Shown here piece by piece: positions 34,290 through 42,641 of a DNA stretch of 64,000 nt (the stretch's first letter is position 1; each line of letters starts with the position of its first letter). The translations under genes were made by a program, and so were the position numbers. The notes beneath the pieces were generated by a model. It did not search any database, was not told the origin of the DNA, and was given only the letters and a program-made list of their open reading frames with translations. The stretch comes from Alcanivorax sp. (GTDB lineage: Bacteria; Pseudomonadota; Gammaproteobacteria; Pseudomonadales; Alcanivoracaceae): assembly GCA_013823245.1 (NCBI GenBank), contig PNLU01000002.1:18199-82198 (forward strand). The letters are read 5' to 3'.

Positions 34290-35435
34290 TCAAGGACGAA
34301 AACGCTCAGCCTCCGTATGCGGCACGTCATTGGCGAGCTGGTTCCGGTAACAACGCGGACTCATGCCAGCCCAGCGAGAGAAGGCGCGCGAGAAGCTCGC
34401 CGCCTCATGGTAGCCCAACTGATACCCTACCTCCGCGATGGACAGCCGGCTGCGAGATAGCAGACGCCGCGCCCGGCTATACAGCTCCTCATCCACCAAC
34501 TCGCGGAAGCTGGCGCCTTCACTGCGCAAGCGCCGCTTCAGTGTGCGCGTTGAAACGCCCAGCCAGTCGGCGAACTGCTCCAGACTGGGCAGGGCCTCGC
34601 CGCCCTCACAGCGCGCCAGGTGATCACGGATACGCTCGGCAATGCCAGTGTGAGAACCATACAACTGCATGAATTCCTGTTCGCACTGTTCCCGCGCGTA
34701 AACCTCCATCGACGGATTGGACAGCAGCGGCACGCCCAGGAAAGTATCCCGGTCGCCTTCCAGCGACCAGGAATCGGCATCGAAGATTACCGGCGCAGGC
34801 AGATCATCCATATAGCGGCGAAAGTAGGCGGGCTCAGGACAGGCCATGTGGATGCGAAGTCCCGGTATACGTTTTCCGCACATCTGTTCCAGCACATTGG
34901 CCAGCCCCATCAGCATCGCCTCCATGGAGAACTGGATGACGCCGCGACTCAACGGCAAATCACAATGGACATGCACGGCTACACGGTCTTCCGTTTCCTC
35001 GAAGGTGGCGGTCATGAAGGGGGTACGCAATGCGGTAAAGCGAATCACCGCGTCCAGCGCCGCCAGCACCGATGGACTGGACAGGGCAAGCAGCCCCACC
35101 GGCCCCATCAGCGTAGCGCGAAACGCCCGGGCATAAGCCAGCCCCAGCCCCTTGTCACTGAGCTTTCTGATAGCGCGCTGTGCCGCTGTGTAGGCCGTCA
35201 GCATAGAGATCTGGCTATCCGGCTGGCACAACACCACGCGGCTGATACCCAACCCTTCAAGCAGATCCGCATCCCTCAACCCGAAATCACGACACACATC
35301 GCACAGCAGCAACAGGTAAACACCGGGAACACCGGTGCGAAACCCCGCTTGCTGTTCCGCTGGTGGTAACTGACCCATCCGCATAAGTTTGTGACCCATT
35401 TCGGCAAGACGTATGTCCCTTTCGTCATCCACCAT
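34290..35435 (-). CDS. AraC family regulator with arabinose-binding-type N-terminal domain
   Basis: A 381-residue regulator. I use the ATG at 35435 (AGGTG upstream, 'MVDDERDIRLAEMG') because the longer track ORF runs through the divergent promoter region. The N-terminal part ('LTAYTAAQRAIRKLSDKGLG') matches the PF12625-type ligand domain, and the C-terminal 'LSIAEVGYQLGYHEAASFSR' is the second AraC helix-turn-helix. It could control the lva-like operon downstream on the same strand, the divergent four-gene exported-protein operon, or both. Confidence 0.88.
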   Translation of the reverse strand: MVDDERDIRLAEMGHKLMRMGQLPPAEQQAGFRTGVPGVYLLLLCDVCRDFGLRDADLLEGLGISRVVLCQPDSQISMLTAYTAAQRAIRKLSDKGLGLAYARAFRATLMGPVGLLALSSPSVLAALDAVIRFTALRTPFMTATFEETEDRVAVHVHCDLPLSRGVIQFSMEAMLMGLANVLEQMCGKRIPGLRIHMACPEPAYFRRYMDDLPAPVIFDADSWSLEGDRDTFLGVPLLSNPSMEVYAREQCEQEFMQLYGSHTGIAERIRDHLARCEGGEALPSLEQFADWLGVSTRTLKRRLRSEGASFRELVDEELYSRARRLLSRSRLSIAEVGYQLGYHEAASFSRAFSRWAGMSPRCYRNQLANDVPHTEAERFRP

Positions 35436-35519
35436 GAATACACCTGCATTAGAGGTCGGGCAAGCTCTCCGTCCCATGCAGATTGATAATAAAAACCACG
35501 AGACAACAAGAAGAAGGCA
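35436..35519 (+). promoter_or_regulatory. Divergent promoter region between AraC gene and exported-protein operon
   Basis: An 84-base gap. On the plus strand GATAAT lies about 30 bases before the 35520 start, without a convincing -35 box at 16-18 bases, which would suit activator-dependent transcription by the divergent AraC-type protein. No palindrome stands out. Confidence 0.35.
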
Positions 35520-37328
35520 ATGAATGCCCTGACTGAGCATACACATGTTAACTGTGTGCACATCGCAATCCTGATCCTTGCGATGACTTACCCCGTGCAA
35601 TCCGCTGCCAACGCGCTGGTTGGCGATAGTATGGCGGCACGCGCGGGGACTTCCTTCCAGCAACTTGATGACGAAGCGCTGGCAAATATCAGTGGCACTG
35701 GCATTGCACTGGGGTTTGAAGACTTTCGCTGGTTAACCAGCCCGACGAGCTATTACGAACAGATGGGATCAGCGCCGGTGGGCGGCACCACCTTTGATCG
35801 CGCCGATATGCGCTGGTACGGCCTGAGCATTACCGCCATCCCCATCGGCGGCAGCAACCAGAACGACGACATCGGTTTCCACTGGGCTGGCCAGGGCGCT
35901 TTCGGCGCCCCCTGTTCAGCAGGCGGCCTCGCATGCCCCCTCGGGGGTCAGGTCTCCAATTTCTCAGCCTACGACAACCCCTACGTATTACGCGCCTGGT
36001 CGCCGCACGGATTCACCTACTCAGGGGATGAGGTGAATGCGGACGCCAACCATCCGGATATCACCCTTTACGAATATCTCGCGCCCACTCATCAGCCCTA
36101 TTACAACTTTGCCTTCTGGGGCGAAATCGAAGCAGGCCGCACCGGACCGAATGAAATACTGGGCCTGGGTCATGGCGCTTTCCTGAAATCCCAGACGCTC
36201 ATTCAAGGGAATGCGGCGGGTTCTGTGTTCCGGATGTTCCAGCATACGCAACCGGGCAATGAAACATTCGCAATGACGTATCACAGTCATCTGCAAGGTG
36301 ACTTTCGCTTCTCAGTGGCGCAGCAGGGCGCAGGCAATGATGTGATCGGACAACCCACCGTGTTCGATGAGTTCGAGGGTCTGCATTTCAAGAATGTGGA
36401 GGCCTTTATTCCGCTGGGCCAGCCCTTCTATCAGGCCTTGACGCTCGGACCCGTGCCGGGTTCGCCGGGCAATTTTATTCTGGAGATCCCGTTTCTCCGG
36501 GATCCCGCTGAAAGCCCCTATGATGCATTGAACAATGCACAGCGGCATTTCTATTCCTATGCAGTCCCGGAAAACCTCGCCACACCAGGCGGGCCTGCCG
36601 GGGCAAGTGCAGCCGGACATATTTCGGCTCGACTCGCTTACCTTCACAATCTCGGCAGCCCCAATGTAGGAGTCTATGAAAATCACATCATGAACACCTA
36701 CAGCCTTTCGTCACTATACGATGGCTTCGCAGGTGCCGATGACTGGTTGGCTCAGTACAACACCACTCATGGCTACTCCCGCTGGGGTGACTGGCACCCC
36801 TGCCGGGGCATCGGCTGCCCGAACATTCACGGCATCGGCAGCAATCAGTCACACCCGAACCGCAACACCTACAATGATACCGGCAGCGGCATATTCTTCC
36901 GGAAGTGTGAAAGTTGTGACGACTTCGACGCCATGGCCTACATGATTACTGCCGTAGATGTACGCCCGGGCAACAGCCAGTACACCTGCCCCGGCGGCAC
37001 GGGATGCGGCGAGTTCACTCCGCGTGGCATCAGCGCATCCACCCGCACGGATAACGGAAGGTATTACACGCCCGCGGACACCTGCTCGGCCACAAATGCT
37101 GACCCTTATCGGTGCGGCTACGGTGGCAGCTACAGCATTGATGCCAGCAGTCGATTCACACATTCCGGGAAACAGGACCCATCCGTGATATTCGGCGTTG
37201 CCAGCCGGGCACCCGGTGCAGGTATACCCGTTATCCGCACAGATGTGGTCAATCTGGGTGATGCGCGCATAGAAGGGCTACAGGTCAATTATATGAAATT
37301 CACAAGCTACGGCGCCGGAAACCTATAA
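35520..37328 (+). CDS. Large exported protein, DUF6160-like N-terminus, unknown function (1 of 4)
   Basis: A 602-residue protein. A hydrophobic stretch 'HIAILILAMTYPVQSA' forms a signal peptide after a 13-residue polar start. At residues 49-61 comes 'LDDEALANISGTG', the motif shared by all four genes here. The mature part is rich in Gly, Asn, aromatic and beta-forming residues and has Cys/His-rich patches ('WHPCRGIGCPNIHG', 'FFRKCESCDDFDAM', 'TCPGGTGCGEF') that could hold disulfides or metal. I do not recognise the rest. An envelope or surface location is inferred. It heads a four-gene operon divergent from an AraC regulator. Confidence 0.65.
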   Translation: MNALTEHTHVNCVHIAILILAMTYPVQSAANALVGDSMAARAGTSFQQLDDEALANISGTGIALGFEDFRWLTSPTSYYEQMGSAPVGGTTFDRADMRWYGLSITAIPIGGSNQNDDIGFHWAGQGAFGAPCSAGGLACPLGGQVSNFSAYDNPYVLRAWSPHGFTYSGDEVNADANHPDITLYEYLAPTHQPYYNFAFWGEIEAGRTGPNEILGLGHGAFLKSQTLIQGNAAGSVFRMFQHTQPGNETFAMTYHSHLQGDFRFSVAQQGAGNDVIGQPTVFDEFEGLHFKNVEAFIPLGQPFYQALTLGPVPGSPGNFILEIPFLRDPAESPYDALNNAQRHFYSYAVPENLATPGGPAGASAAGHISARLAYLHNLGSPNVGVYENHIMNTYSLSSLYDGFAGADDWLAQYNTTHGYSRWGDWHPCRGIGCPNIHGIGSNQSHPNRNTYNDTGSGIFFRKCESCDDFDAMAYMITAVDVRPGNSQYTCPGGTGCGEFTPRGISASTRTDNGRYYTPADTCSATNADPYRCGYGGSYSIDASSRFTHSGKQDPSVIFGVASRAPGAGIPVIRTDVVNLGDARIEGLQVNYMKFTSYGAGNL

Positions 37329-37339
37329 CGGGAAAGATC

Positions 37340-38635
37340 ATGGCCTCAGCAACGATTTACCCATCCATGTTTTCCGCAGCGCTGTTGTGGCTGGCCGCCG
37401 TCAATCCGGCTGAAGCACTGCTCGAAATGGATGACACGGAGCTACGCGACATTCAGGGCCAAGGGTTGTTTGTTGCCGATATGATTCGCGGCGATGAACT
37501 GGCGGGAGCCAATGATTACTCCATTCCCTTCAACTTCTATCGTATCGGCATGGACGGTGAGATGCAGATGAACCTCAACATGTCCAAGCTGCAACTGGGC
37601 TGTGGTGGCGTCAACGATCATCTTTCCGGTCATGCCGGCTGTGACATTGATATCGACTATGTCAGCATGATGGGACGAGATGGATATCAGGCGGGCGCTC
37701 CACAAAGCCCCATGGTACTGGACCGCCCCTACATTGAACTGGCCATAAAGAATGATGGCACCCCACATCGGGAGGTGGTCGGCATCAAGATCGGCGCCGC
37801 GATGGTGGACGGTTTTATGAGCACCGGTCGTCGGTACTATCAAGGACAGCTCAATGAAGAAAACACCGGCTATGCCAGCCAATGCACACCAGGGGCAAGC
37901 ATCGGCACCGGTGTCGTCGGCTGCCACTCAGGCCTGAACAGCGTCAGCGGTTTCCTGGGTACAGATCTTTCATTGACCATGCGGGTGCGTGCGGCTGTAT
38001 GTGCAGGCGTAACCATCGGAAGCACCTGCCTTAGCGTGCGCATACCGCTGGACGCCTGGGGCTGCACTGGCCGGATAAGCCCGGGGCTCGAAGGCAGTTG
38101 TGGCAGCACACAGCAGGACTCAGTGTTCGTAGATATTGCTGGCACGAGAATGCAGACGCTGGGACTGAGATCGGCTGAACTGACCATCGATCTACTGGGC
38201 ATTCTGGACCTGGACGTCTTCGCCTCCCTGATCACCGACGCGCGCAGCATACATGGACTTGCCTTTGAGAACACCAGCGACTTCTTCCTTTCTTTTCAGC
38301 GCGAGCCTGTTTCATATCCCCGCTACAGCAAGCAAAGTCCACGCCAGGACTTTATCGACGCCGGCACGTTCGGCAGCGCCTTTGACGCGTGCGCCACCAA
38401 CAGTATGGCAACGCCACGCTGCAACAGCAGCTACGCCGTTCCCGCCAATACCGGCTGGTGGATGAATGCACCGAGTGCCCGATTGCTGGATGTGCGTAAC
38501 GACCAACTGAACCTCGGCAACATCAGCCTGAGTCAGGCCATCAGTTTGCTCGGCGCGCCGGGGCACTTGATATCAAACCCGGAATTCCAGCTGCATCCAT
38601 CCCAGAACTGTTATGGCAGCAGCACCTTCTGCTAG
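37340..38635 (+). CDS. Exported protein, DUF6160-like N-terminus, unknown function (2 of 4)
   Basis: A 431-residue protein with a signal peptide ('SAALLWLAAVNPAEA') directly followed by 'LEMDDTELRDIQGQGLFVAD' at residues 28-47, the strongest match to the DUF6160-type motif. The body has paired cysteines ('KLQLGCGGVNDH', 'GHAGCDIDIDYV', 'AWGCTGRISPGLEGSCGS') suggesting disulfides, and a beta-rich composition. It begins 11 bases after the first gene of the operon with GGGAAAG upstream. Function unknown. Confidence 0.65.
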   Translation: MASATIYPSMFSAALLWLAAVNPAEALLEMDDTELRDIQGQGLFVADMIRGDELAGANDYSIPFNFYRIGMDGEMQMNLNMSKLQLGCGGVNDHLSGHAGCDIDIDYVSMMGRDGYQAGAPQSPMVLDRPYIELAIKNDGTPHREVVGIKIGAAMVDGFMSTGRRYYQGQLNEENTGYASQCTPGASIGTGVVGCHSGLNSVSGFLGTDLSLTMRVRAAVCAGVTIGSTCLSVRIPLDAWGCTGRISPGLEGSCGSTQQDSVFVDIAGTRMQTLGLRSAELTIDLLGILDLDVFASLITDARSIHGLAFENTSDFFLSFQREPVSYPRYSKQSPRQDFIDAGTFGSAFDACATNSMATPRCNSSYAVPANTGWWMNAPSARLLDVRNDQLNLGNISLSQAISLLGAPGHLISNPEFQLHPSQNCYGSSTFC

Positions 38636-38644
38636 GAGAAAGCC

Positions 38645-39289
38645 ATGAAACTGACCCATGTTTTTCTCTCGCTTTCCGCCATATGGCCTCTATCAGCCAA
38701 TACCAGCCCTCTGCAGCCGCTTACCGAAGCGGAAATGGGCGATATCAGCGGTCAGAACGCCATTGAGATTTCCCTCACGTTGCACAACAACATCCAGGTG
38801 AAAGACAACCTCCATGAAGGGCTGGCTCATTGCTATAGCGTGGGCAGCTACAACCCATGCCGTCTGGCGCTGGAGTTCGCCGGGCATGAAGGCTACTGGC
38901 TGGTCATGAAGGAGTTCTACGGCTATCTGCAACTGGATGGTATTCAGCTGGAGGCCAGAACCCTGCCCACGGCAAATACCGCCTACCATGACGAAGACCG
39001 CTTCAGACGGATTGACGGCCAGTGCATGGTCGAGAACTGTGATCCCGGCGGCCTGGCTTCCATCGAGATGAGTTACCCGGCGAACAAGGGCCCGGGGCAG
39101 TATCTGGATATGCAGACGTTCATGAACATCGGGCGTATGTCGGTGGAGCAGGATGAGAGTGGCGTACCGGGTTATCTGCTCGAGAACCAGAGCGGCGTCG
39201 CCAATGCCTTTCGTATCAGCGACAGCAGCGGGCCCAATGCCAATCATCAGGTTCGCTTTGACGGGAGAACGCTGATTTATGGCTTCTGA
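38645..39289 (+). CDS. Exported protein, DUF6160-like N-terminus, unknown function (3 of 4)
   Basis: A 214-residue protein, the smallest of the set. The signal peptide 'MKLTHVFLSLSAIWPLSANT' precedes 'LTEAEMGDISGQN' at residues 26-38. AGGAGAAAG stands before the ATG. The remainder has four cysteines ('AHCYSVGSYNPCRLAL', 'DGQCMVENCDPGG') that may pair. Its end overlaps the next gene by 11 bases, so the two are coupled. No family known to me beyond the N-terminal motif. Confidence 0.65.
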   Translation: MKLTHVFLSLSAIWPLSANTSPLQPLTEAEMGDISGQNAIEISLTLHNNIQVKDNLHEGLAHCYSVGSYNPCRLALEFAGHEGYWLVMKEFYGYLQLDGIQLEARTLPTANTAYHDEDRFRRIDGQCMVENCDPGGLASIEMSYPANKGPGQYLDMQTFMNIGRMSVEQDESGVPGYLLENQSGVANAFRISDSSGPNANHQVRFDGRTLIYGF

Positions 39290-41375
39290 TCGCTACGTCG
39301 TATTGTTTCTCCTGCTCGCGCCCGCCTCAACGCTGGCCATGACCGAGCTGGATGATGGCGCGCTCGCGGCCGTAAGCGGTCGTGATGGCATCGTACTGGA
39401 CGTCGAGAGTGCGAACGGCATCAGCGCACAGGAAATCCGCTGGGAGACCGACGGCGGGGCGGCAGCCACCAACAATATGGGCGCCGACACCCTGTTCCGC
39501 GATGTGATCTGGATGGGGGACAATGGCCCGCTGCAGGCCTCGCTGATTCTCGATCTGGGCACCGACCAGAATGGCTTGCCCATGGTCGGGATTATCTATG
39601 AATGGCAGCCCGGTTTTTACGGTATCGGCGCCATGACGCTGAACACCAGCACCTACGATCACAGCGATCACTCGCTTGGCCAGTTCGGCCTCTGGTCCGA
39701 AGGCCGCTTCAGCCTGGTCAATCATGGCCTGTTCAGCACCAGCGATGAAGCCCACGCCCAACTGGATTTCAACCTCCATGGCGATCTGATCATTCGCCAG
39801 GGTGACCCGGGCACGCCGGAACTGAGCCTGGGCAATCTCATTTTCGAGAATCGCTTCACCACCGGCGTACAGGGCGGTCATGCTCCCGGCACGGGCATCA
39901 TCGGCATCGACCAGAACGGCTTGCTGATCAAGGCCGACCATACCTGGACGCATCTTGAGTTTGATCTGATGTACAAGGAAAACCCGGACGTCGGCGGCCG
40001 GGGGTTTGACCGCGAGGATCGCAGCCCGACGCTGCGCCTGGGCTGGATCGGCGGGCTGGACAATGCCACCTTCCAGTTGATGTCAGGCGGCGTCAGTGAT
40101 GGCGAGGATCCGTCCCAGGGGCTGACGTTCCGCGCTGGCTGGGATTTTGCCAGCGATTTCAATGTGCAGCTGGGCCATGCCGATGACACCCATGGTACGC
40201 TGCTGCGCCTGGGCGACTGGCGGCGGCTGGGTGCGGGCCACCCGCAGGCCACCGGGACCATGTTCGGCCTGGATGTCTTTCTGGATGTGCTGCAAAACAA
40301 TCACGGACCCGCCGGATTATGCTTCGGCGGCAGCGGCGCCATGCCAACGCCGTCCCAGTGCACCGCCAGTGGCGGTCAGTTCCATAACACCCGGGTGCCC
40401 GAAGGAGATGCAGGCTTTGCGTTGTTATTGCGCGATGGCCACCTGCATGCCTACAGCAACCGCCTGAGCGTGGTGAACCCGGGCACAGAAACTGAAAGCC
40501 ATTATGATTTCGGGCTGGGGCTGACATTCGGTCAGCTTGATGGCGACATCATCCTCTATCCCCGCGGACTGCACGGCAGCACCGAGGGCCTCAAGCTCGA
40601 CACCACCCTGATGATTACTTCGCCCGGCTTCTGGGATGCAGCTCACAGCGATATCGCAGCAGAACGCGAGCAGGCCTCACAGAACTGGTACAACAATTCT
40701 CACCTGCTTCTGGCGAACACCAGCGAAGGCTCCCGCGTCGCCGTGGGGCTGCTCAACTACGACATGCTGTGGCAGACTCGCGATCTTCACCTGCGCATCG
40801 GCGACAATGATCCGGTATTCAACGACATGCGCAGCGGTGTGATGCTGACCTCCGATACCCATGCACAGTATTTTATTCGCGGCATGCTCGGCGGCGGACA
40901 TCTGGAGGACCTCGGCCCGGGCCGGACATCCAATGTCGCACTGATGCAGTTCAATCTCGACACCAACCGGTACCGCTTTGTGTTGTACCCGGAAAGCGTG
41001 GTCACCGAGATCAGCGGTAATAACGTCGACCTGGCCTCCATCGGCTTCGAGGGCTTCTTTGAGCTCAGCGGTGATGCCTTCCTCACGCTGGCAGAGGCCT
41101 CGATGCCGCAGGCCGCGTTCCGGCTTTACGATGTAGAGGGCTCGTTGGGCTGGCGTGACGGCCATGTCGTCCTCAAGTCAGCGGATCAACATGATGACGG
41201 CAGGCCCAGCCTGACCGTCAAGAACCAGCTGCTGCTGGGCCAGGATGTGAACTTCGGCGGCGGCCCCGGCAACCCGTTGGTCGGCAATCTGGGGTTTGGC
41301 GACAACCACTATGGCCGCATCGCCATGCCCGGGGGCACCTGGCATAGCGAAATCATGGTCCGGGTCGCACAATAA
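39279..41375 (+). CDS. Large exported protein, DUF6160-like N-terminus, unknown function (4 of 4)
   Basis: A 698-residue protein. The signal peptide 'YVVLFLLLAPASTLA' leads to 'MTELDDGALAAVSGRDGIVL' at residues 21-40. The mature sequence is a long run of short beta-strand-like segments with alternating hydrophobics and frequent 'LxLGD/FxLxG' patterns, consistent with a large beta-sheet or beta-helix surface protein. Only one cysteine pair is seen, around residues 348-367. It ends one base from the convergent PepSY gene with no terminator between. It may be the structural or adhesive member of the set, which is inference. Confidence 0.65.
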   Translation: MASDRYVVLFLLLAPASTLAMTELDDGALAAVSGRDGIVLDVESANGISAQEIRWETDGGAAATNNMGADTLFRDVIWMGDNGPLQASLILDLGTDQNGLPMVGIIYEWQPGFYGIGAMTLNTSTYDHSDHSLGQFGLWSEGRFSLVNHGLFSTSDEAHAQLDFNLHGDLIIRQGDPGTPELSLGNLIFENRFTTGVQGGHAPGTGIIGIDQNGLLIKADHTWTHLEFDLMYKENPDVGGRGFDREDRSPTLRLGWIGGLDNATFQLMSGGVSDGEDPSQGLTFRAGWDFASDFNVQLGHADDTHGTLLRLGDWRRLGAGHPQATGTMFGLDVFLDVLQNNHGPAGLCFGGSGAMPTPSQCTASGGQFHNTRVPEGDAGFALLLRDGHLHAYSNRLSVVNPGTETESHYDFGLGLTFGQLDGDIILYPRGLHGSTEGLKLDTTLMITSPGFWDAAHSDIAAEREQASQNWYNNSHLLLANTSEGSRVAVGLLNYDMLWQTRDLHLRIGDNDPVFNDMRSGVMLTSDTHAQYFIRGMLGGGHLEDLGPGRTSNVALMQFNLDTNRYRFVLYPESVVTEISGNNVDLASIGFEGFFELSGDAFLTLAEASMPQAAFRLYDVEGSLGWRDGHVVLKSADQHDDGRPSLTVKNQLLLGQDVNFGGGPGNPLVGNLGFGDNHYGRIAMPGGTWHSEIMVRVAQ

Positions 41376-41376
41376 A

Positions 41377-42120
41377 TTATTTCCGAATACGGCTCAGCAA
41401 GGTCCAGACGCCAGTCAAGGCCAACAAAGCCATCAGCATGGCTGCAACGTTGACCACCCAGCCCCCTGCACGACCGAACAAGCGACCGCTGTGCAGATCC
41501 AGCACCACCCGCTCGCGGCTTATACCGGGTAGCGGCGCGTGCTGCGCCAGTTGATCGCGCAGGCTGTCGGGCAATGGCACCGCGTCCACCCACTCGGCAC
41601 CCTGCCGTTGGTAGTCGTGCCACGCGCCGGAAAATTCATCGAATCGATAATGCCCAGAGCGAGTGGCGAGTATCAGTTGCCCTCGCTCATCCAGACCAAG
41701 GCGCCGACCGCCCCCGGGGGCGCCGCTGATGGCTTCGAGCAAGGAGGCATCATGACCCAGCAGTAACAGGCGCTCGCCGCAGACGGCGGCAATCAGCCCC
41801 TCGTCAGTCAATCCCTCATAAGGCACCGCTGCCACCAGCGAATCCGGGCAGCGAGTCAGGGCTTCGGTGTTGAACATCAACAGCCCACCTTGCCGGCTCA
41901 GCCACTGATTACCCACGTTGTATCCGGTCTCCGGCACATCCGGCGGCACGCCATACCAGCTTGACCAGAGCCGCCCTTGCACCGGCACATGCTGCCACCC
42001 GCGCCACTCGCTGACCGTAATCAGCACACCCGTGGTCACCAGAAACAGAATCGGTATCAACAACGCCAGGCCCAGCCACCGATGCCAACGTATCCAGCGG
42101 CCGCGCCGCGACACGGTCAT
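41377..42120 (-). CDS. PepSY-associated transmembrane protein
   Basis: A 247-residue protein with an N-terminal basic segment and membrane helix ('RWHRWLGLALLIPILFLVTT'), a periplasmic domain of about 170 residues and a C-terminal helix ('VVNVAAMLMALLALTGVWTL'). This two-helix layout is the PepSY_TM type found in iron-reductase-like proteins, where it passes electrons across the membrane. It is the last gene of a five-gene operon and overlaps the FMN-binding gene by four bases, so the two probably form one electron-transfer pair. Confidence 0.75.
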   Translation of the reverse strand: MTVSRRGRWIRWHRWLGLALLIPILFLVTTGVLITVSEWRGWQHVPVQGRLWSSWYGVPPDVPETGYNVGNQWLSRQGGLLMFNTEALTRCPDSLVAAVPYEGLTDEGLIAAVCGERLLLLGHDASLLEAISGAPGGGRRLGLDERGQLILATRSGHYRFDEFSGAWHDYQRQGAEWVDAVPLPDSLRDQLAQHAPLPGISRERVVLDLHSGRLFGRAGGWVVNVAAMLMALLALTGVWTLLSRIRK

Positions 42121-42641
42121 CCGGATATCGCCTCGGCATGCAAACGCAGCACCAGCCGCGCCACACGCGTGACGGCATCCACCGACAGGGTTGCGCCCGT
42201 AATGTTGTCGATGGGCCGGTCCAGGCGATTGCCATTGGCCAGCACCGCACCCTCGAACTGGCGGGTGAAAAAGCGCTCATGCACTTCGCCGCCGCGCGGC
42301 TCACGGTAAACCAGAATGCGTACTTTCTCGATGCCTTCAGGCCCGACAACAAACCCCATAGTGATCGGGTACTCCTTGCCGATTTCTTCCATGATCCAGG
42401 CGGTCCGATCTCCAGCCCGCCAGTAGCGCTGGCGCGCCACACTGACGCGCCGCTCCATGATCTGTGCGGCCTCATCACGCAGCACGGCGTTCATCATGAT
42501 GAACTGCAATTGCGGGGTCTGTTCCGGGAACGCCAGCACCAGAAACTCATCCTGCGTCAGGTAACGGATATGAGTGCCGTGTGCGCTGGCCATCGGCGCC
42601 AGCATGCACAGCAACCACCCCACCACAACCGGTTTCCACAT
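42117..42641 (-). CDS. Exported FMN-binding domain protein
   Basis: A 174-residue protein with a signal peptide ('VVVGWLLCMLAPMASA'). 'DNITGATLSV' near residue 151 matches the flavinylation motif (D-x-[ST]-G-A-T) where ApbE attaches FMN to the threonine in NqrC, RnfG and NosR. Thr151 is the predicted acceptor. It lies between the lipoprotein oxygenase gene (stop overlapping by one base) and the PepSY gene. No apbE gene is in the window. It probably carries electrons in the periplasm. Confidence 0.8.
   Translation of the reverse strand: MWKPVVVGWLLCMLAPMASAHGTHIRYLTQDEFLVLAFPEQTPQLQFIMMNAVLRDEAAQIMERRVSVARQRYWRAGDRTAWIMEEIGKEYPITMGFVVGPEGIEKVRILVYREPRGGEVHERFFTRQFEGAVLANGNRLDRPIDNITGATLSVDAVTRVARLVLRLHAEAISG

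Noticed and set aside
35520-41375. Bacteriocin precursors with double-glycine leaders
   Set aside because: The motif looks similar, but each protein has a Sec-type signal peptide before it, the proteins are 214-698 residues, and no ABC peptidase transporter is nearby.
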